Positions 35,758-47,258 are shown, numbered from the stretch's first letter. The stretch: 64,000 nucleotides of DNA from Mycobacterium scrofulaceum (GCF_002086735.1 NZ_MVIJ01000009.1:1-64000); one strand, 5' to 3'. The notes: generated from the letters alone by a model not told the origin. Numbers and translations: made by a program.

Positions 35758-38700
35758 GGTTTTTCCTCTGGCTCGACGTGGCTGATCCCGTCGGACCGGG
35801 TGGTGTCGATGTGCGTGCCCGTCTCCGCCGTGACGCCGGCGCGCCGGCGGTAGTCGGCGACGTATTCGAGCAGGGCCGGGCCGCGTGGCCGGCGGCCCGG
35901 CCGCACGTCGCAGGTCGCGACCTTGCTCTCCTGGATGAACACATTGGGGTCGAGCACGACCCCGAGCAGGTCGTTGACCACGTCACCGTCGACCAGTCCG
36001 GCGCCGCCGAAGTGGTACGGCATCCAAACCTGTTGCACCACCCGGTCTTCGATGCGCAGCGGCTTCATCCGGTCGGTGACGAACACCCGCGCGTCCACCG
36101 CGGTGCGGCTGGTGATCACGTGCGCCCAGTCCATGTGCGCCAGCCCGCGCATGCGCGCCAGCTCCGGTGACACCTCCACGAACAACGCGGGCTGCAGCTC
36201 GGCGAGGTAGGGCAGCTGCCGGCTCATCCCGCCGGCGGTGTGGTGCTCGGTCAGCCGGGCGGCGGTGAACACGAACGGAAACACCTCGGCGTGCGCCTCC
36301 GGCGGCGACGGGTTGGACGGATTGTCCTTGCGCCCGTACACGATTCGCGTCGGGTTGCCCTGCTGCGCGTAGAGCGCGTTGCGCACCGGCGACTCGTGCG
36401 GCTCGTAGTGCGTCGGCATCGGGCCGTCCGCCAGGCCGTTCGGCGCGAACAGCCAGGCCTTGCCGTCGGCCTGCATGACGAACGGGTCGTCGCCGCGCAG
36501 CGCTTCGACGCCCACCGCCCCCTCGGGCGGGCGGTAGTCCGGCGGCTTGGTCTTCTCGAAGTCGGGGATGTCGTGGCCGGTCCACTCGCCGCGCTCCGGG
36601 TCCCACCAGATGAGCTTCTTGCGTTCGCTCCACGGCCGGCCCTGCGGGTCGGCCGACGCCCGGTTGTAGAGCACCCGCCGGTTCATCGGCCAGGTCCAGC
36701 CCCACTCGGATTCGTAGGGCCCCTGCTCCTCTTTCGGCTTGCGCCGCGCCGCCTGGTTCACCTCGTCGGCGTACACGCCGCTGTAGATCCAGCAGCCGCA
36801 CGCGGTGCTGCCGTCGGCCTTGAGCTCCGTGTACCCGTTGACCGCCCGGCCGGAGGTGAGGTCGATGCCGCTCATGCGGCGCAGCACGTCCTCGCCCGAC
36901 GGCTCGTCGCCCTCGGGGTCCTCGGTCGCGTAGTCCCACGCCAGGTCGAGCAGCGGCCGGTCCCGCTCGTCGGTGGACCCGGCCAGTTTCTCGCGCAGCT
37001 TGCGGCCGAGGTGGTAGAAGAACCACAACTCCGACCGGGCGTCGCCGGGCGGATCGACCGCCTTCTCGCGCCACTGCAACATTCGCTGGGTCTGGGTGAA
37101 GGTGCCGGCCTTCTCGACGTGAGCCGCCGCGGGAAAGAAGAACACCTCCGTCCGGCAGGTCTCCGGTGCGATCTCGCCGGTCTCGATCTCCGGGGAGTCC
37201 TTCCAGAAGGTGGCGCTCTCGATCATGACGAGGTCGCGCACCACCAACCAGTCGAGGTTGGCCATGCCGAGGCGCTGCAGGCGCCCGTGCGCGGACCCGA
37301 CGGCCGGGTTCTGGCCGAGCAGGAAATAACCGAACACCTTGCCGTCGATCATGTCCATGACCGTGCGGTAGGTGCCGTGGTCGCCGCTGATGCGCGGCAG
37401 GTAGTCGAAGCAGAAGTCGTTGTCGGCGGTGGCGTGCTCGCCCCAGTACTCCTTGAGCAGCGACACCATGTAGGAATCGGCGTTGTGCCAGAAGCCTTTC
37501 TGGTTCTGGCTGCGCACCCTGTCGAGATAGTCGGCGAGGGTTTCCTGGCCGGCGTGCGGCATCGCGAGGTAGCCGGGCAGCAGGTTGAACAGCGTCGGCA
37601 CGTCGGTGGAGCCCTGGATGCTCGCGTGCCCCCGCAGCGCGAACACGCCACCGCCGGGCCGGCCGATGTTGCCCAGCAGCAGCTGGATGATCGACCCGGC
37701 GCGGATGAACTGCGCACCCATCGAGTGCTGCGTCCAGCCCACGCTGTACACCAGCGCGGCCGTGCGCTCGCGCCCGGAGTTCTCCGCCCACGCCCGCGCG
37801 ACCTGGAGGAACGTTTCGGCCGGCACGCCGCATACCCGCTCCACCATCTCCGGGGTGTACCGGGCGTAGTGCCGCTTGAGGATCTGGTACACGCATCGGG
37901 GGTGCTGCAGCGTCAGGTCGCCCGGGATTTCGCCGGCGCCGCCCTCGACCGCCGCCCCACCGGAACCCAGCTGGTCCGGCGCGGCGCTCTGCTTGGCGGC
38001 CGCCCCGCCGCGGCCACCGTGATGGGTGGACTCGTAGTGCCAGCTCGCCGGGTCGTAGGACGCCGTCTCGTGGTCGTAGCCGCTGAACAGCCCGTCGAGA
38101 TCCTCGGTGTCCCGGTAGTTTTCGTCGACCAGGAAGGAGGCGTTGGTGTAGGCGGTGACGTACTCCCGGAAATCGAGCCCGCCCGACAGGATGTAGTTGA
38201 TCACTCCGCCCAGGAACGCGATGTCACTGCCGGCGCGCAGCGGCACGTGCCGGTCGGCGACCGCGCTGGTGCGGGTGAATCGCGGGTCGATGTGGATCAC
38301 CTCGGCGCCGTTCGCCTTGGCCTCCATCACCCATTGGAATCCCACCGGATGGGCCTCGGCCATGTTCGAACCCATGATGACGATGAAGTCCGAGTTGGCG
38401 AGGTCTTGCTGATAGTCCGTCGCCCCGCCGCGACCGAAGGAGGCTCCCAGACCGGGAACCGTGGCGCTGTGTCAAATACGCGCCTGGTTCTCGATCTGCA
38501 GGGCGCCCAGCGCGGTGAAGAGCTTCTTGATCAGATAGTTCTCTTCGTTGTCCAGCGTTGCGCCGCCGAGACTCGCGACGCCCAGGGTGCGGCGCAGGGT
38601 GTTGCGGTCGGCGTCGAAGTCCTCCCAGCCCTTGCGGCGGGCGTCCAGCACCCGGTCGGCGACCATGTCCATGGCCGTGTCGAGCTCGAGCTCCTGCCAC

Positions 38701-39041
38701 TCGGTGGCGTAGGGGGCGCGGTAGCGCACCGTGGTTTCCCGCTGCGGCCCGGTGACCAGCTGCTTGCTTGCGGATCCCTTGGGGCACAACCGCCCCCGGG
38801 AGATCGGGCTGTCCGGGTCGCCCTCGATCTGGACGACTTTGCCGTCCGTGACGTAGACCTTCTGCGCGCAGCCGACGGCGCAGAACGGGCACACGGAGTG
38901 CGCGACGCTGTCCGCGGCAGCGGTCCGGGGCTGCAGCCCGGCGGAACGTTTGGACTCGGCGGCCTTGCCGCGGGCCAACGCGTCGGCCCCGGTGAGCTGC
39001 CGGTAGACCGGCCACGACTCGAACAACTTCTTGAGGTCCAT
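35754..39041 (-). CDS. fdhA: formate dehydrogenase catalytic subunit, selenocysteine-containing
   Basis: Oxidises formate to CO2 at a Mo/W-bis-pterin centre. 1095 residues when the in-frame TGA at 38472-38474 is read as Sec190; read as a stop it would split the gene. The N-terminal [4Fe-4S] cluster uses C51, C54, C58 and C86. Flanking sequence is NQARI-U-HSATVPGLGASFGRGG, the pattern of Sec Fdh enzymes (E. coli FdnG Sec196). No twin-arginine signal precedes M1, so it should face the cytoplasm. ATG 39041 has a GAGAGGACGG ribosome site. Operon with fdhB and nrfD; selB and selA are upstream on the same strand. Confidence 0.93.
38442..38474 (-). promoter_or_regulatory. Sec codon and bacterial SECIS element
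   Basis: UGA at 38474-38472, then 11 bases, then a 7-bp stem (GGUUCCC/GGGAGCC, 38442-38460) with apical loop GGUCU. E. coli fdhF has the same 11-base distance and the same GGUCU in the loop, the part bound by SelB. Confidence 0.9.
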
Positions 39042-39233
39042 CGGTGTCCGTCCTCTCGCGTCTGCTCCGATCCAACCACAACACGTCGGCGGCGGGCGGA
39101 CTACGCATCCTCGGCGCACCCGCCATCGCCGCGGCGGGGCGCGCCGATTGCGCTGTCCGTCATGACGATTGGCGCCGATGGAAGTTCACCACCGGCTGGT
39201 GCGACGGGCGGGTCGACTCCGTCGGGCGGAGCT

Positions 39234-40946
39234 CTACCCGCTCGCGGGCCCGCCAAACAACGTCCGGGTGCCGTCGGTGGCGCGCCGCGTGACGCGGCGC
39301 GCGTCGAGCCGCTCGAGCAGCGGCACCGCGACCCGCCGGGTGGTGCCGAGCGCGCGGCGCGCGTCGCTGACGGTGAACGGCTGGGGCAGCGCCGCGAGGA
39401 TCGTTGCCGCGCGGTCGAACGCGTCGGGTCCGAGCACCACCCCGTCGGCGATCCGGGTCAGGCGCCCGGCGCGCACGGCGGCGGCCAGCTCGCGGGCACC
39501 GAGCCCGAGCTCGGCCAGTTCGTCGGCCTCCGGCGCCCGGAACGGCTCGTCGGCCAGCCACTCCTCGACGGTGCGCACCGCCTTGTCGACGCGGGCCGGC
39601 AGGCCCGCGCCCGGGGGGCGGACCAGCCCGTCGACCACCTGGAGGCCGGTGCCCTCGAGCAGCGTCGGCAGCAGTTCCGCGGACGGCAGCCCGGCCCGCT
39701 GTCGCAGCGTCTCGAGCGGCATCCCCGCCGCGACGTCGTGGTCGTCGCCCCATTGCCGCACCGCGGCGGTGGCGCGCTCGCGCCGCTCCTGCCACCAGCG
39801 GGGGTCCACCACCCAGTCGCCCACCCGAAGCCCGGACGGCGGGAGGCCCATCGCCCGCAGTTCGTCCCCGCGCGCGCAGTCCGGCGGCCGGGCCCGGCCG
39901 GTCGCCAGTTCGGCGGCCCGCTCCCGCGCGGCGCCGCGGCGGCGCAGTGCCGGCGGCCGGACGTCGAGCACTTCGATGCCCGCCGCGATCCGGTGTTCCC
40001 CGGGATCGCGCAGCAGCCCGACGTCGGACACCCGCAGGGGCAGGGCCCGCGCCAGCCGCAGCCGGGCCGCCGCCTCACCCAGCTGCCGCACCCGCACCGG
40101 CACGGCCGCCGACCCGATGTGCAGGACGAGCTGGCGGTGCAGCCCGCCCGCCGACCGCAGGGCGACGTCGACCTCCGCGGTCTGAAGCCACCCACCCGGG
40201 GTCCGAACCGTGTCACCGCGCCCGATCTGCCGGCGGTCCACGCCGCGCAGGTTCAGCGCGACGCGCGCGACCGGGCCGACCGCCGACTCGTCACGGCCCA
40301 GCGATTGCAGCCCGCGGACCGTGACGCGCCGGCCGGCGTGTTCCAGCTCGTCGCCCACCCGGATGGTGCCGGCCGCGAGCGTCCCGGTCACCACCGTGCC
40401 CGCGCCGCGGACGGTGAAGCTGCGGTCGACCCACAGCCGCACGTCGGCACCCGCGTCGGGCGCCGGCAGGCGCCCGGTCAGCGCCAGCAGCTCCGCGCGC
40501 ACCCGCTCCAGGTCGGTGCCGATCACGACGGGGGAGCCGGCGAGCGAGGTGGCGGCGAACCGTTCCCGCGCCTGCTCGATCGCCGGGCCGGGGTCGGCGA
40601 GGTCGGCCTTGCTGATCACCAGCAGCCCGTGGCGGACGCCGAGGGCGTCCAGCGCGGCGAGGTGCTCGTCCGATTGCGGCATCCAGCCCTCGGTCGCGGC
40701 GACCACGAACAACACCGCCGGCACCGCGCCAACCCCGGCCAGCATGTTGGCCACGAACCGTTCGTGGCCCGGCACGTCGACGAACGCCAGCCGGTGGCCA
40801 CCCAGCTCGGTCCACGCGAAGCCGAGGTCGATGGTCAGCCCCCGGCGCCGTTCCTCGGCCAGCCGGTCCGGCCACATGCCGGTGAGCCGGTGCAGCAGGG
40901 TGGACTTGCCGTGGTCGACGTGCCCGGCGGTGGCTAGGACGAACAT
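39234..40946 (-). CDS. selB: selenocysteine-specific elongation factor SelB
   Basis: GTPase that carries Sec-tRNA(Sec) to the ribosome at UGA-SECIS. 570 residues. G1 GHVDHGKST at 8-16, G3 DVPGHE, G4 SKAD; then EF-Tu-like domains 2-3 and C-terminal winged helices that bind the SECIS loop (PFTVSDARRALGTTRRVAVPLLE is the last). ATG lies within the 3' end of selA (13-base overlap). The 192 bp between selB and fdhA must hold the fdh promoter if it is separate; I see no clear motif there. Confidence 0.94.
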   Translation of the reverse strand: MFVLATAGHVDHGKSTLLHRLTGMWPDRLAEERRRGLTIDLGFAWTELGGHRLAFVDVPGHERFVANMLAGVGAVPAVLFVVAATEGWMPQSDEHLAALDALGVRHGLLVISKADLADPGPAIEQARERFAATSLAGSPVVIGTDLERVRAELLALTGRLPAPDAGADVRLWVDRSFTVRGAGTVVTGTLAAGTIRVGDELEHAGRRVTVRGLQSLGRDESAVGPVARVALNLRGVDRRQIGRGDTVRTPGGWLQTAEVDVALRSAGGLHRQLVLHIGSAAVPVRVRQLGEAAARLRLARALPLRVSDVGLLRDPGEHRIAAGIEVLDVRPPALRRRGAARERAAELATGRARPPDCARGDELRAMGLPPSGLRVGDWVVDPRWWQERRERATAAVRQWGDDHDVAAGMPLETLRQRAGLPSAELLPTLLEGTGLQVVDGLVRPPGAGLPARVDKAVRTVEEWLADEPFRAPEADELAELGLGARELAAAVRAGRLTRIADGVVLGPDAFDRAATILAALPQPFTVSDARRALGTTRRVAVPLLERLDARRVTRRATDGTRTLFGGPASG

Positions 40947-42217
40947 GCCCGCACCGCGGCCGCCAGCAGCGCGTCGTCCTCCGGCGCCACCGTGCGCAGG
41001 TCGAGCAGGCACCGGCCCGCCTCGAGGCGGCCCAGCACCGGCGGGCGGGCGGCGCGCAGCGCGGCGGCGTAGCGCTCGGGCAGGCTCACGGCGGCGCTGG
41101 GCAGCCGGACGTCGGGTGCGCCGCCGCCGCCGACGGCCGCGACGCAGTCCACCGCCTCGGCGCCCGGCAGCGCGGCGGCGAGCGACTCGGCGCGGGCACG
41201 GAGTTCGGCGACGTCGGCGACCAGCGCCCGGGCCACGGGCGGGGGCGGGCCCGTCAGCGTCGCTTCCAGCGCGGCGAGGGTGAGCTTGTCCACCCGCAGG
41301 GCGCGCGCGGCCGGGTGGCGGCGCAACCGCGCGACGAGCTCGGCGTCGCCCAGCAGCAGGCCGGCCTGCGGCCCGCCCAGCAGTTTGTCGCCGCTCGCGG
41401 TGACCAGGTTTGCTCCGTCCCGCAGGCAGGAGGTGGCGTCGGGCTCGTCGGGCAGCACCGGATGCGGGCACAGCAGCCCCGAGCCGATGTCGACGACGAG
41501 CGGCGCGCCCAGTTTCGCCAACTCGGCCACGCCGACCGCCGAGGTGAACCCGGTGACGTGGAAGTTGGACGGGTGGACCTTGAGGACGAAACCGGTCTGC
41601 GGCCCGATCGCCTCGGCGTAGTCACGCAGGCTGGTGCGGTTGGTGGTGCCGACCTCGCGCAGCCGGGACCCGGTGGAGGCCAGCAGCTCGGGGATGCGGA
41701 AGCCGTCGCCGATCTCGACCAGCTCGCCGCGGCTGAGCACGATCTCGCTGCCGGCCGGGGCCAGCGTGAGGGCCGTCAGCAGCAGCGCGGCGGCGTTGTT
41801 GTTGACCACGTGCACGGCGCCGGCGGTGGGCACCGCACGGGACAGGGCGGCCAGCGCGGCCCGCCCGCGGCGGCCGCGGCGGCCCGTCGCCAGGTCCAGC
41901 TCGACGTCGGTGGTCCCGGCCGCGGCGACCACCGCGTCCACGGCGGCCCGCGACAGCGGTGCCCGGCCCAGGTTGGTGTGCACCACCACGCCGGTGGCGT
42001 TGATGACCGGCCGCAGGCTGGACGCGGTGGCCGGCAGGGCGGCGACGGCGTGCTCGGCGACGCTGTCGGGGTCGATCTCCCCGGCGCGCGCCCGCTGCTG
42101 CGCCTCGGCGACCACGGACTTCACCAGCGCGCGGCCCAGCACCCGCGCGGCCTCGACCAGGCGCGGATCCGCCAGCAGCGTGTCGGTGCGCGGCACCCGG
42201 CGGCGCGGGTCGCTCAT
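40934..42217 (-). CDS. selA: L-seryl-tRNA(Sec) selenium transferase SelA
   Basis: PLP enzyme converting Ser-tRNA(Sec) to Sec-tRNA(Sec) with selenophosphate. 427 residues. VINATGVVVHTNLGRAPLS is the family start; the PLP lysine is in TASGDKLLGGPQAG. ATG at 42217 is 18 bp from the 3' end of tRNA-Sec, so both probably share a transcript. The frame extends beyond the ATG into the tRNA but is not coding there. Confidence 0.94.
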   Translation of the reverse strand: MSDPRRRVPRTDTLLADPRLVEAARVLGRALVKSVVAEAQQRARAGEIDPDSVAEHAVAALPATASSLRPVINATGVVVHTNLGRAPLSRAAVDAVVAAAGTTDVELDLATGRRGRRGRAALAALSRAVPTAGAVHVVNNNAAALLLTALTLAPAGSEIVLSRGELVEIGDGFRIPELLASTGSRLREVGTTNRTSLRDYAEAIGPQTGFVLKVHPSNFHVTGFTSAVGVAELAKLGAPLVVDIGSGLLCPHPVLPDEPDATSCLRDGANLVTASGDKLLGGPQAGLLLGDAELVARLRRHPAARALRVDKLTLAALEATLTGPPPPVARALVADVAELRARAESLAAALPGAEAVDCVAAVGGGGAPDVRLPSAAVSLPERYAAALRAARPPVLGRLEAGRCLLDLRTVAPEDDALLAAAVRACSS

Positions 42218-42235
42218 GCCGGGCCCGGGGAAGTA

Positions 42236-42330
42236 TGGCGGAGGCGGACGGGAATCGAACCCGCCAGCGGCAGCGTCTGCCGTTCGACGGTTTTGAAGAC
42301 CGCGCCGGTCACCAGACCGGACACGCCTCC
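42236..42330 (-). tRNA. selC: tRNA-Sec (anticodon UCA)
   Basis: 95 bases including encoded CCA. Acceptor GGAGGCG/CGCCTCC, anticodon loop CUUCAAA with UCA, a long variable arm (GAACGGCAGACGCUGCCG region), T-loop UUCGAUU. The extended acceptor-T stem and long variable arm are the identity marks of bacterial tRNA-Sec. Its 5' end is 19 bp from the divergent selD start. Confidence 0.95.
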
Positions 42331-42349
42331 TCGGACCATGGCGACAATT

Positions 42350-43351
42350 ATGTATCCCGTGACCTACCGACTGACCCAGTACGCCCACGGCGGCGGCTGC
42401 GCATGCAAGATCCCGCCCGGCGAGCTGGAGGAGGTGGTTCGGGGGCTGGGCGTGAGCGCGCCGCGCGACCCGGCCGGCGAGCTGCTCGTCGGCCTGGACC
42501 ATGGCGACGACGCGGCCGTCGTGCGGATCGAGGGCGGCACGGCCCTGATCGCGACGACGGACTTCTTCACCCCGGTCGTCGACGACGCCTACGACTGGGG
42601 CCGCATCGCGGCCACCAACGCGCTGTCCGATGTGTACGCGATGGGCGGGCGCCCGGTGGTCGCGGTCAATTTGCTCGGCTGGCCGCGCGACGTGCTGCCC
42701 TTCGAGCTGGCGGCCGAGACGCTGCGCGGCGGGCTGGACGTCTGCGCCCTGGCCGGCTGTCACTTGGCCGGCGGGCACAGCGTGGACGACCCCGAGCCCA
42801 AGTACGGGCTGGCCGTGACCGGGATCGGGGACCCGAACCGATTGCTGCGCAACGATTCCGGCCGGCCCGGCACGCCGCTGTCGCTGACCAAGCCGCTCGG
42901 CGTCGGCGTGCTCAACAGCCGCCACAAGGCCACCGGCGAGCGCTTCGAGCAGGCGATCGCCGCGATGACCACGTTGAATGCGGCCGCGGCCGCGGCGGCG
43001 CTGGCCGCCGGTGTCGAATGTGCCACGGACGTCACCGGATTCGGCCTGCTCGGGCACCTGCACAAGCTGGCGCGGGCCAGCGGCGTGACCGCGGTCGTCG
43101 ACGCCGCGGCGGTGCCCTACCTGGAGGGCGCGCGGGAGGCGCTGGCGGCCGGCTATGTCAGCGGGGGCACGCGGCGCAACCTGGACTGGGTGGCCCCGCA
43201 CGTCGACCTGTCCGCGGTCGGCGAGGAGGAGGCCCTGTTGCTCGCCGACGCGCAGACCTCCGGCGGGTTGCTGATCGCGGGCGAGATCCCGGGCGCGCCC
43301 GTCGTCGGGGAGCTGATACCGCGCGGCGAGCACACGATCGTGGTGCGCTGA
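42350..43351 (+). CDS. selD: selenide, water dikinase SelD
   Basis: Makes selenophosphate from selenide and ATP. 333 residues from ATG 42350; with this start the catalytic residue is C17 (GGGCACK, C17-C19-K20), as in E. coli. ATG 42338 and GTG 42359 are alternatives. ATP-binding part: VGLDHGDDAAV, ATTDFFTPVVDDAYDWG, NALSDVYAMGG. Divergent from tRNA-Sec; its promoter must lie inside the tRNA gene or overlap the start region. Confidence 0.94.
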   Translation: MYPVTYRLTQYAHGGGCACKIPPGELEEVVRGLGVSAPRDPAGELLVGLDHGDDAAVVRIEGGTALIATTDFFTPVVDDAYDWGRIAATNALSDVYAMGGRPVVAVNLLGWPRDVLPFELAAETLRGGLDVCALAGCHLAGGHSVDDPEPKYGLAVTGIGDPNRLLRNDSGRPGTPLSLTKPLGVGVLNSRHKATGERFEQAIAAMTTLNAAAAAAALAAGVECATDVTGFGLLGHLHKLARASGVTAVVDAAAVPYLEGAREALAAGYVSGGTRRNLDWVAPHVDLSAVGEEEALLLADAQTSGGLLIAGEIPGAPVVGELIPRGEHTIVVR

Positions 43352-43376
43352 CCGGCCGGCGGTTTGCGTCGCGCGC

Positions 43377-43401
43377 GTTACGCCGATGACGAATCGGGTA
43401 A
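43377..43401 (+). promoter_or_regulatory. sigma-F-like promoter for the F420 oxidoreductase gene
   Basis: GTTA (43377-43380), 15-base spacer, GGGTAA (43396-43401). One mismatch in each box from GTTT/GGGTAT. The -10 ends ten bases before ATG 43412. Confidence 0.5.
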
Positions 43402-43411
43402 CCCTGGCGGT

Positions 43412-44398
43412 ATGACGAATTTCGGCTACACTCTCATGACCGAACAGAGTGGACCCAAAGACCTTGTGCGGCAAGCTATTTGCGCCGAAGAGCGGGGCTT
43501 TGACTTCGAAGTTTGCAGCGACCACTTCTCCCCCTGGCTGACGTCGCAGGGGCACGCGCCCAACGCCTGGACGGTGCTGGGGGCGGTGGCGCACGCCACC
43601 GAGCGTGTCGACCTCTACACGTACGTGACGTGCCCCACCATGCGCTATCACCCGGCCGTCGTCGCCCAGCAGGCCGCCACCGTGCAGATCCTCTCCGACG
43701 GCCGGTTCACGTTGGGCCTGGGCACCGGCGAGAACCTGAACGAGCACATCATCGGCACGGGGTGGCCGACCGTCGAGCGCCGGCAGGACATGCTGCGCGA
43801 GGCGATCAAGATCATCCGCGAGCTGTTCGGCGGCCACCTGGTGAACTTCACCGGCGACTACTTCCGGGTGGACTCCGCGCGCCTGTGGGACGTCCCCGAG
43901 GTTCCGGTGGGCATCGCGGTGGCGATGGGCGGCACCAAGGCCATCGACCGATTCGGCCGGCTGGCCGACCACTTCGTCGCGGTGGAACCGGACGGGGAGC
44001 TCGTCGACGCCTGGCACGCCGCGCGTCAGGCCGCCAACCTCGCCGGCGGCGGCCGCGTCGTCGGGCAGATCCCGGTGTGCTGGGACCCGGACCGCGACTC
44101 CGCCATCCAACGCGCGCACGACCAGTTCCGGTGGTTCGCCGGCGGTTGGAAGGTCAACGCCGACCTGCCGACGCCGGCCGGTTTCGCCGGCGCGACCCAA
44201 TTCGTTCGCCCCGAGGACGTCGCCGATTCCATCCCGTGCGGGCCCGACCTGGACGCGATCGTCGAGGCCGTCCGGCCCTACTGGGAGGCCGGATTCACCG
44301 ACGTGGCGCTGGTGCAGGTGGGCGGGGAATCGCAGGACCTCTTCCTGTCCGAGGCCGCGGAACCTTTGCTTGCCGCGCTGCGTAAGGCAGCAAACTAA
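43412..44398 (+). CDS. F420-dependent oxidoreductase, G6PDH-like LLM family
   Basis: 328 residues, luciferase-like TIM barrel of the F420-dependent group (FDFEVCSDHFSPWL, then DGRFTLGLGTGENLNEH). The His in SDHFSPW and the GTGENLNEH loop resemble F420-dependent glucose-6-phosphate dehydrogenase. The substrate cannot be told from sequence; relatives act on sugars phosphates or in redox homeostasis. ATG 43412 follows a sigma-F-like promoter. Confidence 0.82.
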   Translation: MTNFGYTLMTEQSGPKDLVRQAICAEERGFDFEVCSDHFSPWLTSQGHAPNAWTVLGAVAHATERVDLYTYVTCPTMRYHPAVVAQQAATVQILSDGRFTLGLGTGENLNEHIIGTGWPTVERRQDMLREAIKIIRELFGGHLVNFTGDYFRVDSARLWDVPEVPVGIAVAMGGTKAIDRFGRLADHFVAVEPDGELVDAWHAARQAANLAGGGRVVGQIPVCWDPDRDSAIQRAHDQFRWFAGGWKVNADLPTPAGFAGATQFVRPEDVADSIPCGPDLDAIVEAVRPYWEAGFTDVALVQVGGESQDLFLSEAAEPLLAALRKAAN

Positions 44399-44404
44399 TC
44401 CGAC

Positions 44405-44429
44405 GTTTGGCCGGTAACTGCCCGGGTAT
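44405..44429 (+). promoter_or_regulatory. sigma-F promoter of the SRPBCC-ADH-PfpI operon
   Basis: GTTT (44405-44408), 15-base spacer, GGGTAT (44424-44429): a perfect match to the mycobacterial sigma-F consensus. The transcript would have a leader of about 140 bases before 44577. Confidence 0.7.
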
Positions 44430-44576
44430 CCGGCTGCAATCGTGCTCGCCTGCTCTGCGGGCCGGCGTGGCGCGCGGATACCGGCTAGCAGCGCGATTAC
44501 CCGTTGACCAGCAAAGCGGCTGTCTTGCAGCGACTTTGCCCGACATGTGTTCGCCGCAAGGCAAGGAGAGTTGACG

Positions 44577-45502
44577 ATGGGCGATCGATCCGCCAGCACC
44601 ACTTCCGCGTTGGTCAAGGCACTCAGCGGCGCGAGCTTCGGGCTGGGATTGAGCGAGTTGGTGGTCCCCGGAAAGGTTGCTGCGCTCGCCGGTGTCGACG
44701 ACACCGCCCGGTCGCGCCGGGTCATCCGCGCGCTGGGCGCCCGCGAATGCGGCCATGGCGCGGCGCTGTTGGGCGGTCCCGACAAGCTGGTATGGACCAG
44801 GGTGGCCGGCGACGTCTTGGACGTGGCGCTGTTGGCGGCCGGGGTGGCCGCCCGCGGCCCGGGCCGGCGGCGCCGGGGCGCCATCTCGGCCGTGCTGCTC
44901 ACCGGCATCGGGGGGCTGGACCTCTACACGGCGTTGCGCACGGCCGGCGGCGGCGGCCGGCACCTCAACGGGGCCCGGCACCGGACCCTGCGCGCCGCGG
45001 TCACCGTGCGGCGCCCGCCCGAGGAGGTCTACCGGTTCTGGCGCGATCTGGAGAACCTGCCCCGCTTCATGCACCACCTGAAGTCGGTCACCCCGGCCGC
45101 CGACGGCCAGTCGCACTGGGTCGCCAACGCCCCCGCGGGACAGTCGGTGCGGTGGGACGCGCAGATCACCGAGGACGATCCCAACAGGCGGATCGCGTGG
45201 CAGTCGCTGCCCGGCTCGGCGATCGAGAACGGCGGCAGCGTCGAGTTCACACCGACGGCCACCGGCGACGGCACCGAGGTCCGCGTCAGGATCGGCTACC
45301 ACATCCCCGGCGGCCTGTTCGGCAAGGCGGCGGCGACCCTGTTCGGTGAATCCCCCGAGCAGCAAGTCAGCGACGACCTCCGCCGCTTCAAGCAGATCCT
45401 CGAGACCGGCCAGGTGCTGCGTTCGGACGGATCCCCCGAGGGGACGGCCTCGGCCCGGCAGATGCACCAGCAGCCCGCGCAACCGAACGAAGGAGCAAGC
45501 GT

Positions 45503-45506
<4 letters not shown>
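44577..45506 (+). CDS. SRPBCC (polyketide cyclase/dehydrase-like) protein with membrane N terminus
   Basis: 309 residues. The N-terminal ~110 residues contain hydrophobic helices ([52 protein letters not shown]); the C-terminal half is an SRPBCC ligand-binding domain ([48 protein letters not shown]). AAGGAGAG ribosome site. The stop overlaps the ADH start (ATGA). Ligand unknown. Confidence 0.8.
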
Positions 45507-46675
<1,169 letters not shown>

Positions 46676-46703
46676 CCGAAAGATTGCTGAAGGGGAGATA
46701 GTC

Positions 46704-47258
46704 ATGGCAAACGAATTGAAAGGCAAGAAGGTCGCGATTCTGGCGGCCGACGGCGTGGAGAAGGTGGAACTCGAACAACCGCGCGCGGCGCTCACGGACG
46801 CCGGCGCACAAGTCGAGCTGCTTTCGCTGAAAGCCGGGGAAATTCAGGCCCGCAATCACGATCTCGAGCCGGCGGGTACCTTCAAAGTCGATCGGGCGGT
46901 GTCCGACGTCGCGGTGTCCGAATTCGACGGGCTGGTGCTTCCGGGCGGCACCGTGAACCCTGACAAATTGCGGATGGACGATTCCGCGGTCGCCTTCGTG
47001 CGGGACTTCGTCAGCTCCGGAAAGCCGGTCGCCGCGATCTGTCACGGCCCGTGGACGCTGGTGGAAGCCGGTGTGGCAGAGGGCCGGACGCTCACGTCGT
47101 ATCCGTCCATCCGCACCGATCTGCGCAACGCGGGCGCCAAAGTGGTGGACGAGGAGGTCGTCGTCGACGGCAATCTGATCTCCAGCCGCTCACCCAAGGA
47201 CCTCCCAGCCTTTTGCGCGGCCATTGTCAAGCAATTCGCCCATGCGCCTGCGAGTTAG
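46704..47258 (+). CDS. DJ-1/PfpI family protein
   Basis: 184 residues. Nucleophile elbow AAICHGPW with Cys, plus the family Glu in AADGVEKVELEQP. PfpI-type members act as proteases, glyoxalases or deglycases; here it follows a stress-type ADH in one operon (28-bp gap, AGGGGAGA ribosome site). Function therefore probably carbonyl or general stress. Confidence 0.85.
   Translation: MANELKGKKVAILAADGVEKVELEQPRAALTDAGAQVELLSLKAGEIQARNHDLEPAGTFKVDRAVSDVAVSEFDGLVLPGGTVNPDKLRMDDSAVAFVRDFVSSGKPVAAICHGPWTLVEAGVAEGRTLTSYPSIRTDLRNAGAKVVDEEVVVDGNLISSRSPKDLPAFCAAIVKQFAHAPAS

Noticed and set aside
38375..38472. fdhA as a pseudogene or two separate genes
   Set aside because: The break is a single UGA in the correct Sec context with a SECIS hairpin, and a full Sec machinery is adjacent.
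36240..40937. A 1565-codon open frame on the plus strand across fdhA and selB
   Set aside because: It lies antisense to well-conserved genes; high GC keeps antisense frames open. Its residues are the Arg/Gly/Val/His-rich pattern of a shadow.
42218..44908. Upstream extension of selA on the minus strand
   Set aside because: It runs through tRNA-Sec and antisense to selD and the oxidoreductase; homology starts at 42217.
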